Positions 35,500 to 48,599 of a DNA stretch of 64,000 bases are shown here, one piece after another. Within the stretch, counting starts at the first letter, position 1, and each line of letters begins with the position of its first letter. Position numbers and translations under genes: made by a program. Below the pieces are notes generated by a model. The model ran no database searches and was not told where the DNA came from. It saw nothing but the letters and a program-made list of their open reading frames with translations. The stretch is from Isoetes taiwanensis (Eukaryota; Streptophyta; Lycopodiopsida; Isoetales; Isoetaceae), in assembly GCA_021234155.1 (NCBI GenBank), contig JAJEKV010000051.1, positions 1,178,754 to 1,242,753 on the forward strand. Reading direction: 5' to 3'.

Positions 35500-38200
35500 G
35501 TAAAAGCATTCACAATTGGTGGTAGCGTCAGCATAAGGAAAGTATCAAGGCTGCAAAGAGGATATTAAATAGTTACAATTTGGATGCAATGAAAATGGCC
35601 GCTTCTGTCTAAATATTACATAATAAGGTTAACTAGATGAATACAAAATCGTAATTTTGTGACACTAGAGGTCACCATCTCCGCCTAAGGGGGAATCAAA
35701 ATCAGTAGAAGCATTAAATTTTCCAAATAGTGCAGATGCCTTTTCCACATTCAATAGATTATAATCATACTATAAAAAAGAAGCCACAAGCAGAATATAG
35801 CGTACCTTTACTGAACACGTTTATGCTGCTTCAGAGTACTGTAGCCAAGCCAAGAGCACGGCATAAACAAAATATTCCCAATAAAATCCAGCCAAATGAA
35901 GGTTGTGAAAAGCCTTCTTCCAGAACCAATATATTACAGCAGATGTATGGCGCCATAGCTGGCCTGAGCACCGAAACACTCTATTAAAACACGAGAAACT
36001 GGGATATTGAATTGATGGGTAGGCTTAAATGGTAGCTGTAATGCTCTGATAATTGAATATTCAACCGAGAAAGAATCGACTCCAAAACCTACGGCTCCAA
36101 CTCAGAAAAGACAGAAAATCAACAAAAACATATGCGTAGTCTCATTTATAAATTCCAGGAGGCCCAGGTTCAGCAAATCTTAGCACATATCAATGTTGGT
36201 CTGATGGTTCTTGGTTGGAGATGAAGCCTGCGTGGATTGTTTTCTATACGTTGATCTGGGCTTCCTACCGCATAAGATTTCCCATTCTCTGTATTTTCGA
36301 GATCATTTATGCTGCGAAAAACTAAATTAGCATATATGGTGAAACCCAAAAGACAATTTTTTTTCCGGCAAGGACTTACTTGCTGATGCTCAGCAGGCAA
36401 TTCCTAAAACAGAGATTCCACATTAATCGTGAAATGTCGGTCAAGAAACAAAGATTCCAAAAATCTGAAGTTAGAATCTGAAGTACCCCATTGATTCTGG
36501 CCCTGTTAATAAAAATCTGAAGGAGGGGAAGGAGAGGAAGGGCTATACAATTCGATAGCAAGCTCAGCTGCAATGTGGGTAACACAGGCTTCTCTTTCAT
36601 GGATCGACGAGACAGAGGCGAGATTGAAGCTCGTCCCGTCAGAATCCGATGTTTTGAAGCTTCAGATGTGTTTACAGCAATTGGGCGATGTGGGTTCAGA
36701 AACTGGGTTCAGAAACTGGAGGTATGTTGAAGCAGGTTGAGAAACTGGAGAGAAATTTGCAGCAAACTAGAAAAGCAACATGCAGGCGATGAAATCTGCA
36801 AATCGGTCAACATGCCGGCCACGTACAGAGCTAGACGAAGGTCGATCACATAGCCGACCATGATCTCTGTAGATAATATGCTGATTGCAACACAGTCAAT
36901 ATGAAAAGCTTAACACAAAATACTGCCTGAAATTTCCTTATGTACATAATAGCAACAACTCGAATCACCCTGGGGAACTGCTTCAATGTCAGCCCATTGG
37001 GGCCTGCGTAAGAAAGGGGATTTGCTCTATCTCAGACCTCTGTAAATATTGCCTTAAACAAAGCTCAAAACTAAGCTCAATCCTGCAAGCTGGTTTGAAG
37101 AAGTGGAAGACAAGGATTAAGACATAACAACCACATGCGACTTCCTCAAATATTTTATACTCTGCTTAAATTTGGTCTGCCGAAGATGATTACACCTGGT
37201 AATTTTCCTTTAAACAAAGCTCTCAGCTCTTTCTCAAGCATATCTTAAATTTATGCTCTGCATCAATCTTTGAAGCATTGGATTCACAGTACCAAAGCTC
37301 GGTTCAAATATTTACAAATTTCTTACCTTACAGTAGGCGATTTGACCTTGATTTGAGTCGGAAACGGATTCTCTACCCCACCGTATACACTTGTTGCAAA
37401 AACCGAACTCGAGTTACCGCAGTTGGGTTGAAACATTTATAAAACCTTAAGCTCCATAAATGTGTATGATGAGGGGATGGCGGATCACTCAAAAATCGTA
37501 GCTCATTTCGCAATGAGATATAACCTAGTCGGGTCTCAAGAAAAAGCATAGAAATTAGTGGGAGTTGAAGTTCAAAATTAAATAAATGATTGAATACCAA
37601 ATTGAGAAGCTCGACTGATCAATAGCCAGAATCCAAGTAATCAATGGCTCTGCTAGAGCATTTCCCAGAGAATCCTCGGAAACGACTTCGAAAAAGTTAA
37701 AAAATGGCTCTGCTAGCGTATTGCCCTCGGAAACTACTTCGAAAATCTTGGAAAAAGATATAATAGATGCAATGTATCTGCAAAAGAAACAACACATATC
37801 AGATAGAGCCGGATCAGAGCTCCATAGATTCGATTCGGCATCTAAGTACCTTACCGGATTAGCAAGCCTTGGTTTGCCAAAACAAAATTGCAGAAAAATA
37901 GAGCTGTAGATTAAATGAAAAGGAATCGAGCTTCCAGCAGCACTCCGCCATGTCTAAGAACTGCAAGAGGGAAACTAATCACGAGCGCTCCACATTTTGT
38001 TTCCAAAATATTATAGAATGGATGCACGAATGGATGCACTGGCCAGATTGCACACCGGGAAAGCTTTCATGCGCCATAACCGGACTAAGGATACGTCATG
38101 GGAAAAAAATGTACGACTTAATTTCGTACATGGTTTCCCTTTACTTTTTCCTTGCCACAATTACGAGTCATTAAAGCCTTTAATTAATATTTAGGGCTTA
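35500..38200. other. Remainder of X3; nothing recognised
   Basis: Several short minus-strand frames (36,170-36,600; 37,373-37,797) may be diverged captured exons, but I see no diagnostic motif. Short duplications occur, such as the GGTTCAGAAACTGG pair at 36,690-36,720 and the two TGGCTCTGCTAG blocks at 37,645 and 37,705. Confidence 0.4.
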
Positions 38201-38809
38201 TTGCCACCTCATCAAGGGGAATATCCAATATTTAATAAACATTAAATATATAAAATGCCCCAATTTCAAGAATGGACGGTCTACATAAAATGCCCCAATT
38301 GAATCCCTAGATCTAACGGGCCACATCAAAAGCCCCAAATAAAGGGGGCTGCTTGGGGTTGATTGAAGTGTCACCGTCTGGACCGTCCATCTCAGAGATG
38401 GACGGCCGAGATCAAGTTTACTAGCAACTTCCTTGCACCTTCCTTAACCTTAAAATCAAGGGCCACGATTTCTCACGTGCCCGATCGACGGCCCAGGGAT
38501 GGGGTGCATGCCCCATGCATGCCCCATGCATGCCCCCCCATCAAATCCAAGGGCCATTGTCGCGACACCTCAAAAAATCGACGGCCAGGAATCATCTCTA
38601 CAAACTTTCACCCCCCCATAGGACCCATAATATAATTGTATATATATATAATAGATAATAGATATATATATATACAAGTTTTTAACACGTCCTACGGTGC
38701 ATGTTCCTACGGAGCAAGTTCCAATTTTAGCATGTCTTAGATTTACTTAGATTGTGTGAGATTGTCTTAGTTCTAGAATATTATAGCTAAAACATTGTAA
38801 AAGGCTCAA

Positions 38810-39400
38810 TATTCTAGGAGATTTCGACATTCTAGACAGTTCTAGAATGTTCTAGAACATTTTAGAAGGTTCTAGAATAAGGGTTCTTTATATTTCAATT
38901 TTTGGGAGATCAAAGGTGAATTTTTCAGAGCATTTCATAATTTTTGGAACATTCTAGAACTTTCTAGAGCATTGTAGAACTTCAATCTAGAATTTTCTAG
39001 CCAAAAACCAGAATGCTTATTCCCATCTGGATAGCTTCTTTATATACTGAAAAAAAGAGGCTCTTTTTTGCATCTATGCATGTGGGATATATGTGCAAAC
39101 CCTAAATTCTAGAATAGGTTTTTCTAGAATAAGGTTCAAATTTCGTAACTTTTTTTTTACCTTTTACAAAATTTTACAACTTTTCTTTATTGTTCTAGAA
39201 GGTTCTAGATTCTAGAACCTCCTGATTCTAGATTCTTCTAGAACATGCTAGAAGGTTCTAGATTCTTCTAGAAGGTTCTAGAAGTTTCTAGGTTCTTCTA
39301 GAACATTCTAGAAGTTATAGGAAGCCCTTGAATTTTCCAGAACATTCTATAATTTTAGGAACATCCTAGAGCTTTCTAGAGCATTCTAGAACTCCAATCT
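38810..39400. repeat. TTCTAGAA runs with exact heat-shock-element spacing
   Basis: At 39,266-39,291 the sequence TTCTAGAAGGTTCTAGAAG continues with TTTCTAG: five consecutive NGAAN/NTTCN pentamers in perfect alternation, the consensus bound by heat-shock factors. Further multi-pentamer runs occur at 38,830-38,880, 39,195-39,260 and 39,293-39,315. Binding and heat response are inference. Confidence 0.7.
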
Positions 39401-39605
39401 AGAATTTTCTAGCCAAAAACCAGAATGCTTATTCCCATCTGGATGGCCTCTTTATATACTGGAAAAGAGGCTCTTTTTTGCATCTATGCATGTGGGATAT
39501 ATGTGCAAACCCTAAATTCTAGAACCATCCTAGACATTCTAGAATTATTAGGGTTCCAGGTAACCTTAACAAGAAAAAAGCACACCTATGTTCCTGAATG
39601 GAAGT

Positions 39606-39680
39606 GTGGAAAGTTGGTTAAGGGGTTCCCCCCAAACCCCCCTTGTGGGGGTGAGGGGGTCAGGGGTTCAATTCCCCCCT
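39606..39680 (+). repeat. tRNA-like SINE head in Y1
   Basis: A box AAGTTGGTTAAGGGGTT and B box GGGGTTCAATTCCCC enclose a C/G-rich expansion (CCCCCCAAACCCCCCTTG). An A-rich segment (GCAAAAAAAATTTAGG) follows. Different sequence from the heads at 20,241 and 55,979 but the same layout. Confidence 0.65.
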
Positions 39681-39919
39681 AATGCAAAAAAAATTTAGGT
39701 AAAATTTGGGAGATCCCCAAACAAATGGACGGTCAGATGGGCCACCAGAGGACCGCCAAGAAGCTTCTAGAAGCCACCAGATCCGACGGACGAGATTGCA
39801 AAGGAGCAAACCGACGGCCAAGATCTGAGGGGGGTGAATATAAAGAAGCTTCTGGAAGCCACTCCTAATAATTATATATATATATACTGATATATAATAT
39901 ATATATGAATATATATGAT

Positions 39920-41070
39920 ATATATATATCTTAATATGTATATAGAAACTCATGGGGGTAGTTACAAAATGGCATGTCGGATATAAATTTTTGATCTTGG
40001 CCCTTGGATAAAAAAGTTAATGAGGTGGCGTAGTTTAAGCCCTTGGATTTTGATGGGGGCATACATGAGTCATACATGGGGGCATACACCCCATCTGTGA
40101 ACCGTTGGATCAAAGGGGAAGGCGAAATCCTAGCCCTTGATTTTTATGGGGAAGGTGCAAGGAAGATGCCAAAAAATGAATTTGGTGTAGCAGATCTTAA
40201 CCATTGGATCAAAAGGTGAGCATAAATCCTAGCCATTAACTCTTTAATATTAAATTAGTTTTTTTTTTTAAAGGAGGTGAGGTGGCATCCTCATTAATAA
40301 AAAAAGTAATGAGGTGGCAAAGCATTTATTAGTGGACATTCTAGGAAGCTTCTTTTGTTTAATCGCCTTCAAAAAGAACGAGTTTAAGCAGAGAGGGGTC
40401 GGATGAAGGTGGGACTCACGCCTTTGGATTCCTCTCGTCGAGAGCTTTCCAATGAGTGGTGCTTTGACACTATTTTGTTGCAGTTGGAGCCAACATGATC
40501 GAACACTAAGAATTTTTTTGGAATATGCGATTTTCAAGGAATCTATGGCAAGTTGAGGGAATCTTAGTATAATCTTTATAGGATCTTAGGGAGTCCAGAG
40601 GAATATCATGAGAATCTTAATCTATGATAATCTCAAGAGAGCATCTTTAATAATCTATGGGAATCTTAATGGAATCTCAGAGAATCTAGGAGAATCTTGA
40701 TAGAATCTTGGAGAATATAGAGGAATCTTGGGGTATTCTTTTGGAATCTAGGGAAATCTTTAGAGAATCTTTGGGAATCTTAATAAAATCTAGGGGAATC
40801 TCCATAGAATCTTAAGAATCTAGGGGAATCTTTATGGAGCATTAAGAATCTAAGAAAACCTTTGGGAATCTAGGAGAATCTAAGAGAATCTAAGAGAATC
40901 TCAAGAGAATCTTTGGGAATCTAGGGGAATCTTCCTAAAAGTTTTGAGAATCTTGATGGAATTTTAGAGAATCTAAGAGAATCTTCATAGAATCTAGGAG
41001 AATCTTCATAGGATCTTCGAGCTTTATGCAATCCCTCATATTACAAACACTTGTATATATATATATATAC
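39920..41070 (+). mobile_element. X-family element X4, short copy
   Basis: Starts TCTTAATATGTATATAGAAA after ATATATA and ends CCCTCATATTACAAACACTT G(TA)n. Diverged relative of X1 with the same order of blocks: ATGGGGG, GGCATACATG repeats instead of GGCATGCATG, AAAGGAGGTGAGGTGGCATC, GGATGAAGGTGGGACTC and GGATTCCTCTCG. A GAATCT array of about 0.5 kb (40,520-41,025) follows. No gene. Confidence 0.65.
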
Positions 41071-42140
41071 AAGTTTTTGTACTATGAGGGGTTGTAATAT
41101 AAGAGGTTGTACTACGAGGGATTTTGCAAAGTCAACAGGTTGCAAACATTTTATTAACATGTTACTGTTTTTTTGAATGAGAAATTATACCATGTGAAAC
41201 CCAAATAACATAAACTCCAAACACTAAACGTGACAGTAACCTCTAAAATCTTAAACCCTTAAACCTAAACAAATGCTAGTAGTCAATAGTTACTCTGACA
41301 GTAAATCTTAAGCCCCTTAACCTAAAACCGATGTATCAAGGGACATTACAGACCTTGGGAGCCATAGCTATGTACCTTTAAGGATACTTAGTTCCAACCA
41401 ATCAACATATATTGAACATGTAGATGGTCAAATTCTTGGTCAACAACCATAGCCAACTTGGATCAACCTCTCAAGTCAATCTCGCTAAGAACAATTTTCT
41501 TTACGCAAGGATGTTTGTTGAATGCCCTTACAAAAAGTAGGGTAATAAAATAGCATACAGAAAGTGTGTGTACAAAATGGAATAAAATAGAATGCACAGA
41601 TAGTTTGAAGTGTTAGAGCCAAAGATTATTGTCGAGGAAACTTTAACTTGCATCCTTCCTTTTTTACATCAAGGAATGTTTTATAATGTGAGGGGAGAAC
41701 CTTATGAATTGGCAATAATTATAATGGTAGTTAAATGGCAGCCTCTTAACTCCTGATCTGAAATCTAGCTCTAAATAGAATGGATTGTGTAGAGTTTAGG
41801 ATATTATTGCATTAAGACGGTGGTAGTTTATCTATTTATTAGACTTTGGCTTTGTCGACGTGTGTAAATGTAATGGGAATGTACTTAAAGAGAAATTAAA
41901 TAGATATGTGAAGATCATGCAAATGTTTACACGTTTATAAATATGGTCAAAGATCCAAGTAAACGGTGGGCATAATATTAGACTATACTTGGGCTAATGG
42001 CCTTGCAAGATTTAATAGCCAAATCTTTTTACCATGCTTAAGAAGGTCTAAAGTTGAGTGTCAAAATTAAGTTAGCAGAAGTCATCCTTTAGAGCTACTA
42101 AATTGGTTCAAAGCATTGTGTCGCATAGTTAAAAACCTCA

Positions 42141-42622
<482 letters not shown>

Positions 42623-42754
42623 TTAGGAGATACAACATGACCAGAAAAAACATCGTATTAAATGTACAATGATCAATAAATCATCTCACTAAATTGATAT
42701 GCCTTTCATAAAATACATAAAGCACAAAATGAAAACATAAAATAAGAACCAGTA

Positions 42755-43130
42755 GAAACATGCACAACCACTTTCCTGTCAATCTCCAGTACATTTATGA
42801 AATAGAAACATGCACAACCACTTTCCTGTCAATCTCCAGTACATTTATGAAATGGGCATGTAAACGCCTTGTCTCCAGTGGAAAATTGGCATTTAAAAGA
42901 CAAATAGCAAACATCATAATGTGCACTACAAATCCACAAGCTAGAGATGTCCATGACATTCATTGTCAATTTCAATTATATATGTTAAAAAATCTATTCT
43001 ATTCTATTCATATGTCTAAGCATCAACATGTGCTACATGCCCATTCACTCAAAAATTTGAAGGTCCAAGAAACGAGCTTCATCACATGCCCATTCACTCA
43101 AAAATTTGAAAGGTCCAAGAAACGAGCTCC
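42755..43130. repeat. Two short tandem duplications
   Basis: A 49-bp unit (AGAAACATGCACAACCACTT...) repeated at 42,755-42,803 and 42,804-42,853, and a 50-bp unit (CATGCCCATTCACTCAAAAA...) repeated at 43,037-43,085 and 43,086-43,133. Nothing else is recognised between the MSI1 fragment and the TRIM. Confidence 0.85.
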
Positions 43131-43986
43131 ACGATATGAAGCAAGACTGTTCAGCAGAAACTAGCATAGAAAACACGAACACATTCTCGTTGGAAATCAG
43201 AAGCCCTAAATCCTGACAAAAATTCCAAACTTGACCTGCTGCACATACTAAGATGGAAACAAAATAGAAGATGCACACTGGCGTTTGGAAAAGTTTTGTG
43301 AAATGATTCTACTCCAGTTAAGAAAAAGTTCATCTAAGCTTGAAATTTCACTGGCAACCTCTTGTAGATACATCAACTCCAAATACAACATTTGATCAGC
43401 ATCATAGCACTTGCAAGCATTAGTTTGAAGAACACATTCAGTAGCTATTTCTGAAGCACCATAAGCATTTAAAATGTACCTCCCTTTATTAATGAGATAT
43501 ATGTGCTAAGGAAATACAATTGATTATCTACCAGGATACAAAAAATCCCACTTTAGAATCTACTCAAGCGCATCAAATAAGCATGAGTGCCAAACTTTCT
43601 TTGCCTCCATTTCTAGTGGGAACAACAGTCAGATAAACAATAAGCGATTGGGCCCATTGCTAATGATACATGCACATTGCACATTATATATAGAATGTGC
43701 ATACTCATCTAGAACATTATCAATAGCGAATCTAATTTTCTTTCACCTATAGATTGTGGCAGATCTCCGCATTGCAAGCAAATCCTACAATAGTCCAAAT
43801 AAAATGCACAAGATGTTGCTGATGTCTTGCTATAATGGAACAATAGCTCAAAGAAAATCCTGCACAGGTCATCCACAACATGTTATTGGAGTATAAAGCA
43901 GGGTTTTTGAAATGAAAAATGACAGGGAACTAGTTATGCCATTCCGGAACAAAAACACCTTTGGATGTTGCGCCTCACCCTAGTTT

Positions 43987-44955
43987 TGTTATGATTTTGA
44001 GCTAGAGTCTAAAAATATGTAACAGTCGCTTAAGGGATGCTTTATTGGGGCACAGCCAATTAAGGCCAGAGGGAAAAAGGCTAAAGAGAGAGCACAGCTT
44101 ATAAATAGAGAAGAGGACATATATAAATAGAGAAGAGGACATATGAATAGAAAAGAGGACATATGAATAGGGGAGGGACGTTGGAAGAAGGACGTGAGTT
44201 TTGGATTGGCTTTTGTTGTCTCTCTCTGCTCGGGGGTGAATCTGAGGATTCTATGGTTGGGTGGAGAGTTCTGCCTTTTCCCTGCTGTGTGCTAGAATAA
44301 GGACTTAGCCAATTTCTGAGTTGGATTCGTAACAGTGGTGCTTTCACTGAGAGCTGGTAATTGGAAGCGAAGTCTGCACACAAACAGGGCAGAAGATATG
44401 GATTTACCTGCTGGTGAGGGGTCGAGCGCTTCACGCCGACGTTTTAAGAAGTCGTCAGGACTGTCCTTGAAAGTTCTGCCGGAAAAAGATGATGGCATAA
44501 AGGCAGAAAGGAAAGGTGATGGTTGGCGAGTCCAGTCACTTTCCTTTGCCCTTTGCAGTTTGCCTAAGTTTGTGATTTCTGGCATTGGGAAGCACAACTG
44601 AGGACAGTTGTCTTTTACCCCGGTGGGCTGTTACGATTTTGAGCTAGAGTCTAAAAATATGTAACAGTCGCTTAAGGGATGCTTTATTGGGGCACAGCCA
44701 ATTAAGGCCAGAGGGAAAAAGGCTAAAGAGAGAGCACAGCTTATAAATAGAGAAGAGGACATATAAATAGAGAAGAGGACATATGAATAGGGGAGGGACG
44801 TTGGAAGAAGGACGTGAGTTTTGGATTGGCTTTTGTTGTCTCTCTCTGCTCGGGGGTGAATCTGAGGATTCTATGGTTGGGTGGAGAGTTACGCCTTTTC
44901 CTCGGCCAGGTGCTAGAATAAGGACTTAGCCAATTTCTGAGTTGGATTCGTAACA
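43987..44955. mobile_element. TRIM: short non-autonomous LTR retroelement
   Basis: Left LTR 43,987-44,334 (348 bp) and right LTR 44,629-44,955 (327 bp), both beginning TGTTA and ending TAACA, are nearly identical, differing mainly by a short internal repeat unit. A perfect 5-bp target duplication AGTTT flanks the element (43,982-43,986 and 44,956-44,960). The 294-bp interior begins GTGGTGCTTTCACTGAGAGC, a plausible primer-binding site, and ends in a short purine/GGTGGGC tract. It contains one frame of about 70 codons with no gag or pol similarity. The whole structure is intact for its class and young. It inserted into X5. Confidence 0.92.
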
Positions 44956-45824
44956 AGTTTATCCAACATGGAAGGACTCAGTTGAAGACAAAGCACTAGG
45001 TTGCATTTAAAATGGACCTAGCAAAACAAATGTAAACAGCTCCCTTGATAATGTTCATACCTTTAATATAATGCCTGACTCTGCATTATATGGCAAAATA
45101 TAGGGAAGTTTCAGACATAATCCATTGACAAAACTATGTTTGAGACTTTTATATAAATATGTAGGGCCAACTTACTCCCTTCCCATCACGGAAGCATCAC
45201 TAGAAGAAATCTGGACGTGGGTGTCAGACTGCAATCTTCATAGCTTTAGTGATAGCTCGCATGCTTATGAAAGCATAAAGCAAGTCTGGAAATGGCCAAT
45301 TTAACAACTTTCAAGTTACACACATGTTAGATCAAAAGCAAGCTTTCTTACCAAGTGCACCTTGATGTAAATCGGGAATTTGCCTTCTGAACGCATAAAA
45401 TCTGGTTACGAACAAATAAAGAACATGGAGTCAATTAAAATCCAGAGCAAGATCGTAAACTAAAGAAACTAAAGGCTGGATTTGATGAATACCATAGAAC
45501 AGAATAACTAAGCAAATGATAACGATCCAATCATACAAATAAAATCTCAAAACTATGAAGACATGGCAGATGCCGTTGCTTGCAACATAGGCACGATGAA
45601 ATATACCCTTACCAGAGCTAGTTATAACAGCTCTTGAAGGCCCAACAAGCCATATTCCCAGGGACATATTTGTTTGCCATGTTCCTTGAGAAGAGCATGT
45701 GCTTGGTGTAATGCGGGTTATTTTAAGATGATGTTATGATATCTAGAAAGCAAAGCATTCAACTGGCCGTAACAAAATTTGTTGCAGCTGTAAAAAACCA
45801 AGTTCAAGAGTGCATGCCTGGTGG

Positions 45825-46330
45825 TTTGACTCATTCATGCTAAGCATTTGAAAAATGTATGCCAAGCAACATTTGTGGACTGACCAATGATCTTCCAATA
45901 CATGTTCTTGCACAGACAATAGAGCTTTCATTACTAATAGGAGTTATGGCCATATTTTTACTCAACTATAAAACTGTGGCAAGCAAAGACATTAGATCAT
46001 TTGGCACTGTTTTAGCCCATTTATGTTAAGAATTTGGAAAATGGATGCCTAGCATCAATTGTGGATCTTCCAGTGACCTTTCCGCCGGATGTTCCTGTGC
46101 AGAAAATAGAGCTTTCATTTTGGAGTTATGGCCATATTTCTACCCGACTGTAAAACTGTGGCAGCAAAGACATTGCCTGATTTGGCACTGTTTTGGCCCA
46201 TTTCTGCTAGGAATTTGGAAAATGGACGCCTAGCGTTAATTGTGGACCTTCCAGTGACCTTTCCAACGGATGTTCTTGTGCATAAAACAGAGCTTCAATT
46301 TGGGAGTTATGGCCACGTTTCTAGTTGAGA
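45825..46330. repeat. About 185-bp tandem repeat, 2.7 copies
   Basis: Units start near 45,829, 46,015 and 46,200 with blocks TTTGGAAAATGGATGCC, TTGTGGATCTTCCAGTGACC, GAGTTATGGCCATATTTC and AAACTGTGGCAGCAAAGACA. Divergence increases from the last to the first copy. No frame runs through it. Confidence 0.85.
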
Positions 46331-46750
46331 AGTTACGGAAAGAGTCAAGCAAGCTCCAGCTAGAGATGGATACATAATTTAGAAGACTTTTAGAGATAAG
46401 ACCAGCAAGCATATAACTTTCTTATAGAAAAAAAAAAAGTTTTGGAGTGCGCATCCAATATCTTGTCCATCAATTAAAGGCCGCACAAGCAAGTGTCCAA
46501 TTTCAGCTTGAATCATCTGCAGATATTGAACATATCATGAGATGGATGGAGTTAATAAAAATGCAGAGCAGAAATTATGGTTTGAAATGCAGAACATCCA
46601 GCTACGAAGCTGCTTGAAAAAGGCATACATAAGCATAACAGTTGAATTTCACTCTGCACACAGCAAAAGAAAACTTTATATGAATCATATTGTGTGTAAT
46701 GAAACTTTAAAAGAAGTTGTATATACAAAATAAAATAAGAAAATATTTAC

Positions 46751-47208
46751 CTTCAAAAACTTTGAAGTGATCTCGGCTGCTTGTTGGAGAAGCTTTGGAC
46801 TTGGATGAATTGCTGTGAGAGTGCAAACACATTCATAAAGAATGGCATTTCCGATGTTTATAGTAGGGTCACTATGTTTAAGTATGTCTACGAGGACACT
46901 GTACATGTTCTCACTTGCAATCTTATCTCCACAACCAAGTAAAGCCAATATTTTGAGCAGCTTGATCTGACAATAGACACGGATATTAAAGCCAACCAAG
47001 TTAACAATTACATTTCAATAACCAAGCTAGAATTGTTCAACATGCTCTGTTTCACTATCAACTTTATGCAGGTTCAGAAATCCTTAAACAATAAGCATCA
47101 GAATCGAAAATGCAAAAGCTTGGTGCACCCTTAGCAGAAAAAAAAATTAACCTTCATAACTATTTCGGCTTTTACCAGATCAGACCGATGGAGTAAACTA
47201 AATAGGAG
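46751..47208 (-). pseudogene. AP-4 complex subunit epsilon, exon fragments
   Basis: Exon 46,751-46,966 is 216 nt (72 codons): IKLLKILALLGCGDKIASEN, MYSVLVDILKHSDPTINIGN, AILYECVCTLTAIHPSPKLL, then QQAAEITSKFLK, bounded by TATTGTCAG and GTAAATA. It matches the adaptin-N region of AP-4 epsilon, a coat subunit for sorting at the trans-Golgi network. A 57-nt exon (47,152-47,208; LLFSLLHRSDLVKAEIVMK) upstream may be an earlier helical repeat of the same protein, but that match is weaker. Most of the large gene is missing. Confidence 0.78.
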
Positions 47209-47209
47209 C

Positions 47210-48590
47210 TGCAATGAAACCAAGATTCCACGCCATGGCGGCGGAATGGCGTCCAAGAAGAACTCTTCGAATGCATTCAGGAAGAGTTAGTTCACAGAAC
47301 TAAGCGGGATAACCGAGCAAGGAAAATCCAGCAAGCACAGCCTGCACCACTCCGCCAAGCCTGCACTGCTCTGATCCGGAAGGGCGACAGAAGAAAAATT
47401 CAGCAGAAGGCAGACCCAATATCTGTATGGAGCCTACTTGTTGGAGCGGCCAAAGTGTTGCAAAAATTGATCTTAATCTGTTCCCACAAAGAAAAATCAA
47501 ACAGAATAAGCCCAACCCGTGGGCTCTCTGTTTTGTTTAATCTTTGTAATTTTCTTGCTGGATTTAACCATGTTCATTGCATTCAACAAAAAGGACCTTT
47601 TCTAAAAGGCCTATTCTTCAGAATCAAAATAGTATTCTAACAATTATTCAAGATCTGGTGAAGTAAGGAAAAGGGGGCTTACCAGAAATACAGATGAGAC
47701 TTGAAGCTACTTTGCCAGAGTACACAGGCCACCATTGATGAAGCAAGGTAAAGCATAAACTACACACCAGAATCAAGGCGTTTGAAGCTGCCTTGCCATA
47801 GTTAAAAGTTTATGAACGAAAATAAGCCATCGAACAAAAGATCTGGATAGCCCAACCGACAGTAAAAACAAAAAAAAATAAGAAAGGGGAAAAACAGGCT
47901 ACCTTCTGAGACACCAAATTAGAGACACCAAATTAGTTGCACTGCCATAGCCGATTAACGCTCCCCTCCTCTGCACTTTGGCCTGCTGTAGAAATCAACC
48001 AGCTCCATGGGGCTTTCAAATCATTACAGGAGGCAAAATGGCTTTCCTTGAGGCGATCACGGCTATCAACAAAATATCGGCCAAAAATAGAGGCATCATT
48101 CTGTGCAACAACAAAAAAAGAAAACTCCACCTCCGTCAAATGACCAAGCTGCCATAAACTTCCCGTGGTTCAGCATAATCCCGCTTGACACAGCATCAAT
48201 GTTTGCCAAGCAGATCTGGCGATACAAATAGAGGTATTTTGAATAGAGTGAATCGAACAGGGATATGGGCGCTGGAGTATAGGAGATAAATCACTGGGAT
48301 TAGCTTATGCTTGAAAAATTGGCTGCCGTAATAAAATCGCTGGCTTTGTCAAACTACCTGTCAAGAAAGCTACTATGGAAGATCTGGCATGTCCGAAGAA
48401 GACGGACCTTGCCTCAACACCTTGAATTTGAATCTAATGGATGTCTGCTCGTAGAGGTTTAGTGGAAGCTTTGTATTTGTGTCATTAATTTTTGCTGCCA
48501 ACTTATAACAAGGCATTAATCCAATATTTAATAAACATCCAATATTTAATAAACATTAACTATAAAATGCCCCTTTTTTTTCTTGTTGAA
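47210..48590. other. 5' part of X5; nothing recognised
   Basis: Several short frames with no family resemblance. An inverted pair of CACCAAATTAGAGA copies lies at 47,910-47,935. From 48,600 the X 5'-end blocks begin. Confidence 0.4.
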
Positions 48591-48599
48591 GGAAAATGG

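Larger units (their letters stand above)
32270..38655 (-). mobile_element. X-family element X3
   Basis: On the minus strand it starts TCTATTATCTATTATATATA at about 38,660, identical over that length to the start of X1, followed by the GGGGGGTGAAAG, GGGGCATGCATGGGGCATGC and GGCCGTC blocks. It ends ATTTATAGTACAAAAACTTG(TA)n at about 32,285, directly joined to the TC start of X2. Contents: direct duplications (68 bp at 32,370-32,500; about 65 bp at 34,815-34,975; about 60 bp at 35,254-35,385), a degenerate GAATCT array and one unidentified exon-like piece. Confidence 0.6.
38672..39900 (-). mobile_element. Y-family element Y1 with heat-shock-element-like arrays
   Basis: The 3' end (minus strand) is the Y block CATGCACCGTAGGACGTG then TTAAAAACTTG(TA)n, joined to the 5' TC start of X3. 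Plus-strand contents: AGATTGTGTG-type units, dense TTCTAGAA runs (38,810-39,400), two copies of a block CTTTATATACTGAAAAAAGA...ATGCATGTGGGATATATGTG (39,040 and 39,450), a tRNA-like head (39,606-39,680), and a tail with ATGGACGGTCAG and GACGGACGAGAT motifs. No coding frame. Confidence 0.6.
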
